From NCBI GenBank assembly GCA_036337035.1, contig JAYZFC010000010.1, forward strand, positions 55,985 through 119,984: a stretch of 64,000 bases of DNA, in the 5' to 3' direction. Source of the DNA: TMED78 sp036337035. Its GTDB lineage: Bacteria > Pseudomonadota > Gammaproteobacteria > Steroidobacterales > Rariloculaceae. Below the pieces are notes generated by a model. It ran no database searches. It had not been told where the DNA came from and saw only the letters and a list, made by a program, of their open reading frames with translations. Made by a program: the position numbers and the translations under genes. The stretch's first letter is position 1; every line of letters begins with the position of its first letter. Shown here piece after piece: positions 16,489 through 25,096 of the stretch.

Positions 16489-17226
16489 ATGTATCGATTC
16501 TATTTTAAGATTTTATTGATTTTATTTTTTTCTCATAATGCAATTTCTCAAAATTATGAAGTCCCAAGAAATGAGCATGGCCAACCAGTAATCGAAGGTA
16601 TATGGCAAGCTTTTGGAACTGCTGTATGGGATATTCAAGATCATAGCCCTAGTTTTGGAGTTCCAGCAGGTATTGGTGTAGTTGAAGATAATGTAATCCC
16701 TTATCAAGAATGGGCGCTTGAGCAAAGAAAGGTTAATTTTGAGAATAGATTTCTAGATGACTCTGAAGCTAATTGTGAGCTTGTTGGTGTTCCGCGAATA
16801 ACTTATATGCCTTATCCTTTTCAAATAATACAAACTAAGGATCAAGTCGTTATGACTTATGAGTGGGTTCACACTATTAGAAATATATATATGGATAGCG
16901 CTCATCCTCCTGGACCTATTCAGTGGTATATGGGTGACTCAAGGGGGCACTGGGAAGGCGATTCACTTATCGTCGATGTAGTGCATTTTACTGATAAAAC
17001 ATGGTTTGATAGGTCTGGAAACTTTCATAGTCCTTCGCTCCATGTTGTTGAAAAGTATACCCCCATAAGCCCAAATCATATGCTTTATGAAGTTAACATA
17101 GAAGACCCTGAAGTTTTTACAAGACCGTGGAATATGAGTATGATTCTTTATAGACGATTGGAGGAAGATCTTCGTATCCTCGAGTATGAGTGTTATGCTC
17201 TGGCGGATGATTTAATACCAAGGTAG
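16489..17226 (+). CDS. Uncharacterised secreted protein (DUF6152 partner family)
   Basis: A 245-residue exported protein, signal peptide to about residue 20 (AIS-Q). Family motifs: PVIEGIWQAFG, VIPYQEWALEQRKVNF, a Cys in SEANCELVGVPR, FQIIQTKDQVVMTYEWVHTIR, GDSRGHWEGDSLIVDVVHFTDKTWFD, HVVEKYTP, and the late Cys in LEYECYALA. Closest in layout to 4666. Starts 24 bases after the DUF6152 gene with AAGGA upstream, and is followed after 8 bases by the sulfatase gene. Function unknown. Confidence 0.72.
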   Translation: MYRFYFKILLILFFSHNAISQNYEVPRNEHGQPVIEGIWQAFGTAVWDIQDHSPSFGVPAGIGVVEDNVIPYQEWALEQRKVNFENRFLDDSEANCELVGVPRITYMPYPFQIIQTKDQVVMTYEWVHTIRNIYMDSAHPPGPIQWYMGDSRGHWEGDSLIVDVVHFTDKTWFDRSGNFHSPSLHVVEKYTPISPNHMLYEVNIEDPEVFTRPWNMSMILYRRLEEDLRILEYECYALADDLIPR

Positions 17227-17234
17227 GTATAGAT

Positions 17235-18698
17235 ATGACAAATAAAAAACAGTTTTGTTCTCTATTTTTTCTTTTACTGATTTCTTTTGCCGGATCTACT
17301 CAGGAGTCTAGCTCAGAACCCAATATCCTTTTTATTGCAATAGATGATTTGAATGATTGGGTAGGGGTCTTGGGCGGCAATGATCAAGTTTTGACACCTA
17401 ACATAGATAAACTTGCCTCACGAGGTATTGCATTCACTAATGCTCATACACCATCTGTTCTTTGCAATCCAGCAAGAACAGCTATTTTTTCTGGCCTCGC
17501 TCCTTCTTCTACAGGCGTTTACCTGAATAATCCAGATTGGCGTACTATTGATATTTTTAATGATGCACCAACAATTCCTAAATATTTAAAAGACAATGGC
17601 TATAAAACAATGGGAGCTGGTAAATTATTTCATGCCTCTACTTATAACCCTCGAGCATTCCGAGGCTTTAATGATACAGAGGCTTGGGATACTTATTATC
17701 CATCAATTGATCGACAACTTCACGATGAGGTTGCCCCTATTAATAGGCCATCAAATCAAACACCTATGTCTAGATTTTTTGATTGGCATAGAATGACTAC
17801 TGAAGATGAGGCTTCAGGAGACGGACAGGTAATTACACACTCTATTCAGAATATTTTAAATATGGGCGATAACTCAAATTTTATTGGTGTTGGAATTTAT
17901 AGACCTCATCTCCCTTGGTATAACAATTCAAAATATTTTGATTTATATCCAATTGATCAAATTACATTACCTTTAGTTAATGATTCAGATTTAGATGATG
18001 TGCCAGCTGCAGGAAGGTTGATTCATAAGTATCCTCTTTTGGAAGCCCCTACAGGGACTTTTGATGGAATGGCCCTTCATGAGTGGATACGACAAAGTGG
18101 AGAAAATACTTATAGAGAGGCTGTCCAAGGATATCTTGCTAGTATCAGCTTTGCTGATGCAATGGTTGGTCGGCTTATTGATGCACTAGATGAAAGTGGA
18201 AAGGCTGATGATACGATTATTATTTTATGGTCAGACCATGGATGGCACTTAGGAGAGAAACTTCGTTGGAGAAAACAAACCATTTGGGAGGAGTCGACAC
18301 GAGTGCCTCTAATTATTGTAGCTCCTGGAATTACTAAGGCTGGGACGAAAACTGATAAAGTTGTTTCCTTAATGGATCTATACCCAACGCTTCTTGATAT
18401 AATGGGTTGGGACATACCTAATCACCTAGAAGGGCGAACCCTTAGACCTCTAATTGAGGATCAAATGACAAATTGGGATCATTTTGCATTAAGCACTTAT
18501 GGTTATAAAAATCATGCAATAAGAGATGATCGCTATAGGTATATAAGATATTCAGACGGTTCTGAGGAACTTTATGACCATAATATAGATCCCAACGAAT
18601 GGAATAATCTTGCTTCTAATCAAAGCTATTTTGAAGTAAAGAGTAGATTGGCTTCATTTTTGCCAGATGAAGATATGCCAGATCAGCTGGAAAGGTAA
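17235..18698 (+). CDS. Secreted sulfatase (iduronate-2-sulfatase-like, formylglycine type)
   Basis: A 487-residue exported sulfatase of the alkaline-phosphatase superfamily that should hydrolyse sulfate esters, perhaps of algal polysaccharide. Signal peptide about 1-22. Metal residues in NILFIAIDDLNDWVGVLGG. The active-site motif CNPAR has Cys77 in the CxPxR pattern that a formylglycine-generating enzyme converts. WSDHGWHLGEKLRWRKQTIWEESTRVPLI gives further active-site residues. The late GYKNHAIRDDRYRYIRYSDGSEELYDHNIDPNEWNNLA is typical of this branch. No modifying enzyme is encoded in the window. Last gene of the operon with the DUF6152 pair. Substrate not predictable. Confidence 0.9.
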   Translation: MTNKKQFCSLFFLLLISFAGSTQESSSEPNILFIAIDDLNDWVGVLGGNDQVLTPNIDKLASRGIAFTNAHTPSVLCNPARTAIFSGLAPSSTGVYLNNPDWRTIDIFNDAPTIPKYLKDNGYKTMGAGKLFHASTYNPRAFRGFNDTEAWDTYYPSIDRQLHDEVAPINRPSNQTPMSRFFDWHRMTTEDEASGDGQVITHSIQNILNMGDNSNFIGVGIYRPHLPWYNNSKYFDLYPIDQITLPLVNDSDLDDVPAAGRLIHKYPLLEAPTGTFDGMALHEWIRQSGENTYREAVQGYLASISFADAMVGRLIDALDESGKADDTIIILWSDHGWHLGEKLRWRKQTIWEESTRVPLIIVAPGITKAGTKTDKVVSLMDLYPTLLDIMGWDIPNHLEGRTLRPLIEDQMTNWDHFALSTYGYKNHAIRDDRYRYIRYSDGSEELYDHNIDPNEWNNLASNQSYFEVKSRLASFLPDEDMPDQLER

Positions 18699-18711
18699 TA
18701 ATTTATATAGG

Positions 18712-18749
18712 AAGATTAAGAGAACGTTATCGACTAATCTTTATTTTTT
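18712..18749 (+). terminator. Possible intrinsic terminator after the sulfatase operon
   Basis: AAGATTA (18712-18718) pairs with TAATCTT (18735-18741) over 7 bases. The loop is 16 bases and a T-rich tail runs to 18749. The stem is AT-rich, so efficiency is doubtful. It overlaps the proposed promoter for the next operon. Confidence 0.4.
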
Positions 18750-18758
18750 AAGTACAAT
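18730..18758 (+). promoter_or_regulatory. Probable sigma-70 promoter of the rimP-nusA-infB operon
   Basis: TCGACT (18730-18735) as -35, a 17-base spacer, and TACAAT (18753-18758) as -10. Spacing is optimal and the -10 differs from TATAAT at one position. Transcription would start near 18765, upstream of a hairpin with a T-tract at 18789-18810. Inferred by pattern only. Confidence 0.45.
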
Positions 18759-18788
18759 CATAAGCTAGATATTTTTTCTAATTACTGA

Positions 18789-18810
18789 ATGGGCTATAGG
18801 CCCATTTTTT
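18789..18810 (+). terminator. Intrinsic terminator or leader attenuator before rimP
   Basis: ATGGGC (18789-18794) pairs with GCCCAT (18800-18805) around a 5-base loop, followed by a run of T to 18810. This is a standard intrinsic terminator shape. It lies only 34 bases before the rimP start, downstream of the likely promoter. It may therefore end upstream transcription or act as a regulated terminator in the operon leader. Confidence 0.65.
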
Positions 18811-18843
18811 ATATTTTAACGTAAAGTAATAAATAGGTTAGTT

Positions 18844-19296
18844 GTGAATAAGAAAGATTTAATTGGAATATTGGAAAACCCTATCGCTAAGTTAGGTTAT
18901 GAGCTAGTTGACGTAGATCGTCACCTAGGACCTAATAAAACTATAAGAATCTTTATTGATAAAAAAGGTGGGGTTGGTATTGATGATTGTGCTTTTGTTA
19001 GTGAGCAGGTTGGTACTCTTCTTGACGTAGAGGGCGTTTTAGAAGAGAAGTATATTCTAGAAGTTTCTTCGCCTGGTTTTGATAGAAGGCTTAGAACTCA
19101 AGAACATTTTTTGCAGTTTTCTGGTTCTAGAGTAAGTATTAAGTTTAAATCTTCATTTGAAGGAAAAATAAAAATGACTGGAATCATAAAAGACACTAAT
19201 TCAGAATCTGTATCATTACTGACTCATGATAGTCTTTATCAAATTCCAATTAATAATATAGATATGGCAAAAATAATAAGTGAAGAGTTGATATGA
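18844..19296 (+). CDS. rimP: Ribosome maturation factor RimP
   Basis: A 150-residue 30S assembly factor. The start is GTG 18844 after a TAGG-type ribosome site. The N-terminal alpha/beta domain has the family pattern LGYELVDVDRHLGPNKTIRIFIDKKGGVGIDDCAFVSEQVG; LEVSSPGFDRRLRT marks the junction to the C-terminal SH3-like barrel. The end overlaps nusA by 4 bases (ATGA), so translation is coupled. Gene order rimP-nusA-infB is universal in this group. Confidence 0.95.
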   Translation: MNKKDLIGILENPIAKLGYELVDVDRHLGPNKTIRIFIDKKGGVGIDDCAFVSEQVGTLLDVEGVLEEKYILEVSSPGFDRRLRTQEHFLQFSGSRVSIKFKSSFEGKIKMTGIIKDTNSESVSLLTHDSLYQIPINNIDMAKIISEELI

Positions 19297-20819
19297 ATAA
19301 AGAGATACTAATGGTTGTAGATGCGGTTTCAAATGAAAAAGGTGTTAGTAAAAATATTATCTTTGAAGCAATAGAATTTGCATTAGCTACAGCTACAAAA
19401 AGAAAACGTGGTGAGGAAATAGATGTTAGGGTATCAATTAACAGAGAAGATGGAGAGTATGAAACATTTCAGCGATGGGCAGTCTTTGCTGATGATTCAA
19501 ATGAATTAGAAGATCCTGATAAAGAACTTAGGCTAGAAGATGCTTTAGAAATTAATCAAGAAGCTGAACCTGGAGGTTTTGTCGAGATACCAATTGAGTC
19601 AGTTGCCTTTGGAAGAATAGCTGCTCAGACGGCAAAGCAAGTTATCGTTCAAAAAATACGAGAAGCCGAAAGAGAGCAAGTTGTTGATGAATTCAAAGAA
19701 AGAGAAGGTACATTAGTAAATGGAATCGTAAAGAGAGTAGATAGGGGAGGAGTGTTTGTAGATTTAGGAGGTAATGCTGAAGGCTTTATACCTAGAGAGC
19801 ATTTAATACCAAGAGAGCCTATTAAGCCTCAAGATAGAATTAAAGCAATTCTTTTTGAGATAAAGTCAGAGATTAGAGGCCCACAATTATTTTTAACCAG
19901 GACTTCACCAGAATTTCTAATTCAATTATTTAAATTAGAAGTTCCAGAAGTGGGGCAAGATTTAATTGAGATACTTAATGCTGCAAGAGATCCAGGCTTA
20001 AGAGCTAAAATTGTTGTTAAAAGCAATGATAGTAGGATTGATCCTGTCGGTGCTTGTGTTGGCATGAGAGGATCAAGAGTCCAGGCAGTTTCCAATGAGC
20101 TAGCAGGAGAAAGAGTAGATATTATTTTGCACGATGAAAACCCAGCTCAATTTGTTATAAACGCAATGTCTCCTGCTGATGTTTTATCTATTGTTATGGA
20201 TGAGGAAACAAATAGTATGGATATTGCTGTTGATGATGAAAAGCTATCACAGGCTATAGGAAGGGGTGGACAAAATATAAGATTAGCTAGTGAGCTTACT
20301 GGTTGGGAATTAAATGTAATGACAGAGAAGGATGCAGAGGAGAAGAGTGATCAGGAGTCTAAAGAGCTAATAAGCAAGCTAATGGATGATCTTGATGTTG
20401 ATGAGGACGTTGCATCTATTTTGGTCCAAGAGGGTTTTGTTTCTATTGAAGAGGTAGCCTATGTTCCAACTAATGAGCTTTTAGCTGTAGAAGAGTTTAA
20501 TGAAGAGATTGTTAATGAATTAAGATCAAGAGCTAAAGATGTATTAGTTACACAAGCTCTGGTTAATGAAGAGGTTATTGATCAATCTGGTCCATCCTCA
20601 GATTTATTAGGCATAGAGGGTATGGACAAAGAGCTTGCTTTTGAGTTGGCTTCTAAGGGGATAGTTACCAAAGAAGATTTAGCTGAACAGTCAGTAGCTG
20701 ATCTTGAGGATGTAGACTCTGTTAATCCTGAGAGAGCTGCTGATTTGATTATGAAAGCAAGGTCTCATTGGTTTAGCGAAGAAGAAAAAATAGTTTCAGA
20801 TGAGGATGAAGCTAAGTGA
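19293..20819 (+). CDS. nusA: Transcription elongation/termination factor NusA
   Basis: A 508-residue RNA-polymerase-binding factor for pausing, termination and antitermination. Order of domains: N-terminal RNAP-binding region (about 1-125), S1 domain (VNGIVKRVDRGGVFVDLGGNAEGFIPREHL), and two KH domains (DPVGACVGMRGSRVQAVSNELAGERVDI, then LSQAIGRGGQNIRLASELTGWELNV). Two acidic repeat domains end the protein (about 365-500), as in gammaproteobacterial NusA. Overlaps rimP by 4 and infB by 4 bases. Confidence 0.97.
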   Translation: MNKEILMVVDAVSNEKGVSKNIIFEAIEFALATATKRKRGEEIDVRVSINREDGEYETFQRWAVFADDSNELEDPDKELRLEDALEINQEAEPGGFVEIPIESVAFGRIAAQTAKQVIVQKIREAEREQVVDEFKEREGTLVNGIVKRVDRGGVFVDLGGNAEGFIPREHLIPREPIKPQDRIKAILFEIKSEIRGPQLFLTRTSPEFLIQLFKLEVPEVGQDLIEILNAARDPGLRAKIVVKSNDSRIDPVGACVGMRGSRVQAVSNELAGERVDIILHDENPAQFVINAMSPADVLSIVMDEETNSMDIAVDDEKLSQAIGRGGQNIRLASELTGWELNVMTEKDAEEKSDQESKELISKLMDDLDVDEDVASILVQEGFVSIEEVAYVPTNELLAVEEFNEEIVNELRSRAKDVLVTQALVNEEVIDQSGPSSDLLGIEGMDKELAFELASKGIVTKEDLAEQSVADLEDVDSVNPERAADLIMKARSHWFSEEEKIVSDEDEAK

Positions 20820-23416
20820 GTGATATTACTGTATTAGCGTTAGCAGAGGTGCTAAAAGTGCCAGTTGAGAAATTAATATCACAACTGTCTGAGGCTGGAA
20901 TAGATGTTAAAAGCGCAGAAGATACTATTAGTGAAGAGGCTAAAGTAAGCCTACTTACTCATTTAAGAAAAACCCATGGCCGTGAACAGTTATCATTATC
21001 AAGCCCAAAAAAAATTTCATTAAAGAGAAAGTCTCAGAGCGAGTTAACTCTATCAACAGGACAAGGAAGATCTAGAACAGTTAATATAGAGGTTAGAAAA
21101 AAAAGAACATATATCAAGAGAGATGAATTAGAAGAGCAAGCAAAACAACAGCAAGCAGCTCTTGATGCTGAAATAAGGAAATCTGAAGATCAGTTAAAGC
21201 TAAAAAAAGAACAACAAATACTTTCTCAAGAGGATGTTATCCAGCCATCTGAAGATCTATTATCAAGTAAGCCAGTACCAATAACTAATATTGATACAAA
21301 TACTAAACCAAAGAAGGAAGCGCTAGATCAATTAGAGATGGAAACACCTGAGAACCTGACTCAAGAAGAAGATAAGAAAAATGATGAGAAGGCTAGATCA
21401 AAGGATGAGATAAATGATTTAAAGTTAGCTAAAGATGAAAAGGCTGATAAAGAAGAACAAAAAAGAGAAGAAAAATCACAAGAAAAAATAAAGAGACAAA
21501 AAGATAAGGGTAAATTACGAAAGTCAAGACGAGACCATACGCTTCATGTTGCTGAGGGTTCTCATATAAGAAGAAAGAAAAGTAGAGTACGAAGGAGCAA
21601 TCTTAATATTAATCAAGAATCACAACATGGTTTTGAAAAGCCTACTTCACCTCAGGTGAAAGAAGTTCTTATTCCAGATACAATTATTGTGGCTGATTTA
21701 GCCCAAAAGATGGCAATAAAATCTAATGAAGTTATAAGAGTTGCTATGAGCATGGGTACCATGATTACGATTAATCAGACTTTAGATCAGGATACAGCAA
21801 TCTTAATTGTTGAAGAACTTGGACACATACCAAAAGCTCAGAGTGATAGTGGTATTGAGGACGAATTAAAGCAATCTTTAGAGTCTAATATTGATAATGC
21901 TGAGCTGAAGCCACGGGCACCTATAGTAACAGTTATGGGGCATGTCGATCATGGAAAGACTTCTTTGCTAGATTATATTAGAGAAGCCAGAGTGGCTAGT
22001 AGTGAGGCAGGTGGCATAACTCAACATATTGGTGCTTATAATGTTAAAACTGATAAAGGCAATATTACATTTCTAGATACACCTGGACATGCTGCTTTCA
22101 CAGCAATGAGAGCCAGAGGAGCTCAGGTTACTGATATAGTAGTTTTAGTTGTTGCGGCTGATGATTCAGTGATGCCTCAGACTATAGAGGCAATAGAGCA
22201 TGCTAAGGCTGCGTCAGTTCCATTAATTGTAGCAATAAATAAAGTTGACTTAGATACGGCTGATCCAGAAAAAATACGTAGTGAGCTTTCACAGCATGAA
22301 GTTATATCTGAGGAATGGGGAGGAGATACGCTTTTCGTATCTATTTCAGCTAAAACTGGTGAGGGTATAGGTGACCTTCTAGACTCTATATTGCTTCAAT
22401 CAGAAATTCTTGATCTTAATGCCCCTCATTCTGGCGTAGCTTCAGGTGTTGTAGTTGAGTCTGCTTTAGAGAGAGGACGGGGCCCTGTTTCTACTGTCTT
22501 GGTTTCTAAGGGCGTCTTAAAATTAGGAGATATTCTGCTTGCAGGACATGAATATGGAAGAATTAGAGCTATGTTTAATGAATCTGGAGGCTCATTAAGT
22601 GAGGCAGGACCATCAATACCAGCGGTTGTTTTAGGTCTTTCAGGTACCCCTTTGGCTGGCGATAATATTTTGGTAGTACCAAATGAGAGGAAGGCTAGAG
22701 AAGTAGCAGAGTATAGACAAAATAAAGAAAGAGATATGAAGTTAGCAAGTCAGCAGTCTTCATCAATTGAAGATATGTTTGTAACCGAGGCTGATAAAGG
22801 GAGAAAATCTTTATCAATCTTAGTTAAGGCTGATGTTCAAGGAAGCAGTGAAGCACTGAAGGATGCATTAGGGAAAATTTCGAATGATGAAGTAATTGTT
22901 AATGTGATACTAGATGGGGTTGGTGGTATTACTGAATCAGATGTTCAGCTTGCTCTTGCATCAAAAGCTGTCATTATAGGATTTAATGTTAGAGCTGACT
23001 CTAGTGCCAGAGATTTAATCAGAGAGACAAAATCAGATGTTCGATATTATAGTGTGATTTATGAAGCTATAGATGATGTCTCTATGATTGCTAGTGGCTT
23101 ATTATCTCCAGAGATTAGAGAAAAAATTGTGGGTTTAGCTGAGGTAAAAGATGTCTTTAGATCTCCAAAGCTAGGAAATATTGCCGGATGCTTAGTTATT
23201 GATGGTTATATGGAGCACACTAAGCCAATTAGAGTTTTAAGAGACAATGTTGTAATTTATGAAGGTGAGCTAGAGTCTTTGAGAAGATTTAAAGATGATG
23301 TTAAAGAGGTTAGAGCTGGTACTGAGTGTGGAATAGGTGTTAAGAATTATAATGATGTTAAATCTGGAGATCAGATTGAGTGTTATGATAGATCTGAGGT
23401 GCCAAGATCCGTCTAG
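20816..23416 (+). CDS. infB: Translation initiation factor IF-2
   Basis: An 866-residue GTPase that positions initiator tRNA on the 30S subunit. GTG start at 20816 overlapping the nusA stop (GTGA). An N-terminal IF2N fold (residues 1-50) is followed by a long Lys/Glu-rich charged region (about 60-250) and a second IF2N unit (VADLAQKMAIKSNEVIRVAMSMG). The GTPase domain has GHVDHGKTSLLD, DTPGHAAF and NKVD. The C-terminal beta-barrels and VKADVQGSSEAL region complete the protein. The charged linker is the most variable part of this family. Confidence 0.97.
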   Translation: MSDITVLALAEVLKVPVEKLISQLSEAGIDVKSAEDTISEEAKVSLLTHLRKTHGREQLSLSSPKKISLKRKSQSELTLSTGQGRSRTVNIEVRKKRTYIKRDELEEQAKQQQAALDAEIRKSEDQLKLKKEQQILSQEDVIQPSEDLLSSKPVPITNIDTNTKPKKEALDQLEMETPENLTQEEDKKNDEKARSKDEINDLKLAKDEKADKEEQKREEKSQEKIKRQKDKGKLRKSRRDHTLHVAEGSHIRRKKSRVRRSNLNINQESQHGFEKPTSPQVKEVLIPDTIIVADLAQKMAIKSNEVIRVAMSMGTMITINQTLDQDTAILIVEELGHIPKAQSDSGIEDELKQSLESNIDNAELKPRAPIVTVMGHVDHGKTSLLDYIREARVASSEAGGITQHIGAYNVKTDKGNITFLDTPGHAAFTAMRARGAQVTDIVVLVVAADDSVMPQTIEAIEHAKAASVPLIVAINKVDLDTADPEKIRSELSQHEVISEEWGGDTLFVSISAKTGEGIGDLLDSILLQSEILDLNAPHSGVASGVVVESALERGRGPVSTVLVSKGVLKLGDILLAGHEYGRIRAMFNESGGSLSEAGPSIPAVVLGLSGTPLAGDNILVVPNERKAREVAEYRQNKERDMKLASQQSSSIEDMFVTEADKGRKSLSILVKADVQGSSEALKDALGKISNDEVIVNVILDGVGGITESDVQLALASKAVIIGFNVRADSSARDLIRETKSDVRYYSVIYEAIDDVSMIASGLLSPEIREKIVGLAEVKDVFRSPKLGNIAGCLVIDGYMEHTKPIRVLRDNVVIYEGELESLRRFKDDVKEVRAGTECGIGVKNYNDVKSGDQIECYDRSEVPRSV

Positions 23417-23418
23417 TT

Positions 23419-23775
23419 ATGCCTAGAGAATTTTCAAGAAATCTAAGAATTGCTTCTGAATTAAAAAGATTCATTAATAATCTATTACATCAGGGTATAA
23501 AAGACCCTAGATTAAACGGAGTTACGATCAGTAGTGTTAAAATGACAGAGCTTTCAGGTAAGGCCATAGTTTTATTTAGTACCCTAAATTTTGATGATAA
23601 GGAAGAGGAAGATATATTAGTAGCCTTTGATAAGGCTAAAGGATTCTTAAGAAAGAAATTTGGGAAGCAGATGAAGATAAGGCATGTACCAGAACTAATC
23701 TTTGAAAGAGATAGCGGCCCAAATAGAAGCATTAGGATTAGCAAGCTTATAGATGATGCAATCAATAGAAAATAA
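23419..23775 (+). CDS. rbfA: Ribosome-binding factor A
   Basis: A 118-residue KH-fold 30S maturation factor. MPREFSRNLRIASELKRFINNLLHQGIKDPRLNGVTISSVKM is the usual N-terminus; the C-terminal LIFERDSGPNRSIRISKLIDDA is also typical. ATG 23419 comes 2 bases after the infB stop. The end overlaps truB by 23 bases. Confidence 0.95.
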   Translation: MPREFSRNLRIASELKRFINNLLHQGIKDPRLNGVTISSVKMTELSGKAIVLFSTLNFDDKEEEDILVAFDKAKGFLRKKFGKQMKIRHVPELIFERDSGPNRSIRISKLIDDAINRK

Positions 23776-24673
23776 TATTTATGATAGATCTATTAATGGT
23801 ATTTTGTTAATCAATAAACCAAAAGGCTTTACCTCAAATCATATTTTACAGAAAGCAAAAAGGATAGTTGGAGCTAAAAAGGCCGGTCATACTGGAAGTC
23901 TAGATCCCTTGGCAACTGGAATGCTACCAGTTTGTTTAGGTAAAGCAACAAAGATTTGTTCTTACTTATTAGATTCAGAAAAGACTTATAGCGTAGAGGC
24001 AAGATTAGGGCAATCTACTGATACAGGAGATAGAGAGGGGACGGTAGTCAAGGTTAGCAATTCTTCTTCTCTCTCTTTGGGTGTAGTTAAAAATAGCTTG
24101 CAGAAATTTATTGGTGAATCACAACAGACTCCCCCTATGTATTCTGCAGTTAAACATAAAGGAAAGAGACTTTATGATTTAGCTAGAAGGGGAGAGGTAG
24201 TTGAAAGAAAGTCTCGAAAAATAAAAATTAGATCAATAAGGTTAGATAATTATTCTTGGCCAAGGTTGAACTTTACAGTTCAGTGTTCAAAAGGAACATA
24301 TATAAGAACATTAGTAGAAGATATTGCTAATGATATGGGGACACATGCCCATGTCTGGAATTTACATCGTGCCTCAGTTGAGCCTTTTAGAAATGATAAG
24401 ATGTATGATATTGAGTTTATAGAGAATGTTATTTTAAATAACCAAAAAAAAATATATGACTTTATATTGGATATTGATAGAGTTTTTAAAAATATACCAG
24501 TTTTAACTCTATATGATAATCATTTAAAATCTTTTATGAATGGTCAACAGGTTGAAGTTGTTTCAGGTTTTTTTTCTGGAGAGGTAAGAGTTTATGCTTC
24601 GGATCATAGTTTTATTGGGTTAGGATTTGCGACAACAGATGGGTTTTTAGCCCCAAAAAAAATTTTTGTATAA
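23753..24673 (+). CDS. truB: tRNA pseudouridine-55 synthase TruB
   Basis: A 306-residue enzyme making pseudouridine 55 in the T-loop of tRNA. Catalytic motif KKAGHTGSLDPLATGMLPVCLG with the active-site Asp (about residue 51). Then SYLLDSEKTYSVEARLGQSTDTGDREG, TPPMYSAVKHKGKRLYDLARRG and CSKGTYIRTLVEDI. It starts within rbfA (ATG 23753 or 23756), so translation is probably coupled. The C-terminal PUA-like part is present but divergent. Confidence 0.95.
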   Translation: MMQSIENNIYDRSINGILLINKPKGFTSNHILQKAKRIVGAKKAGHTGSLDPLATGMLPVCLGKATKICSYLLDSEKTYSVEARLGQSTDTGDREGTVVKVSNSSSLSLGVVKNSLQKFIGESQQTPPMYSAVKHKGKRLYDLARRGEVVERKSRKIKIRSIRLDNYSWPRLNFTVQCSKGTYIRTLVEDIANDMGTHAHVWNLHRASVEPFRNDKMYDIEFIENVILNNQKKIYDFILDIDRVFKNIPVLTLYDNHLKSFMNGQQVEVVSGFFSGEVRVYASDHSFIGLGFATTDGFLAPKKIFV

Positions 24674-24682
24674 ATTTAGTAT

Positions 24683-24711
24683 TTGGTGCTGATCGTTTCT
24701 ATAGGTACAAT
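24683..24711 (+). promoter_or_regulatory. Probable sigma-70 promoter of rpsO
   Basis: TTGGTG (24683-24688), a 17-base spacer, and TACAAT (24706-24711), 30 bases before the rpsO start. An internal promoter here matches the known separate expression of rpsO-pnp in gammaproteobacteria. Pattern evidence only. Confidence 0.55.
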
Positions 24712-24740
24712 ACACTTTTTAATTATAGGGCATCTTAAAT

Positions 24741-25010
24741 ATGGCTTTGAGTTCAGATAAAAAGTCCGACATAGTTTCTAGTTTTGGAAGAGATTCTAAT
24801 GATACTGGCTCCACTGAAGTTCAGGTGGCTCTTTTATCAGCTAAGATTAACCAGTTAACAGATCACTTTTCTAATCATAAGAAAGATCATCACTCTAGAA
24901 AAGGTTTGTTAAGTATGGTCAATAAGAGACGTAAGTTATTGGATTATATAAAGAAAAAAGATCAAGATAAGTATCAGAAATTAATTAAAGATCTTGGTCT
25001 GAGAAAATAG
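24741..25010 (+). CDS. rpsO: 30S ribosomal protein S15
   Basis: An 89-residue small-subunit protein that binds the central domain of 16S rRNA. It matches the family throughout: DTGSTEVQVALLSAKINQLTDHFSNHKKDHHSRKGLLSMVNKRRKLLDYIKKKD, and usual length. ATG 24741. S15 autoregulates in E. coli by a pseudoknot around its start site; I did not find a clear equivalent by eye. Confidence 0.98.
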   Translation: MALSSDKKSDIVSSFGRDSNDTGSTEVQVALLSAKINQLTDHFSNHKKDHHSRKGLLSMVNKRRKLLDYIKKKDQDKYQKLIKDLGLRK

Positions 25011-25037
25011 AGTTTATATATTTTTTCACTCTTTTTT
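25009..25037 (+). terminator. Weak terminator-like hairpin between rpsO and pnp
   Basis: AGAGT (25009-25013) pairs with ACTCT (25028-25032), followed by five more T. The stem is only 5 bp, so partial read-through into pnp would be expected. In E. coli an attenuating terminator occupies the same place. Confidence 0.35.
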
Positions 25038-25096
25038 ATCTCTATTAAGTAGTATATAGATATTGTTAATAATTTTTTTAAATGTAGGTATATACG

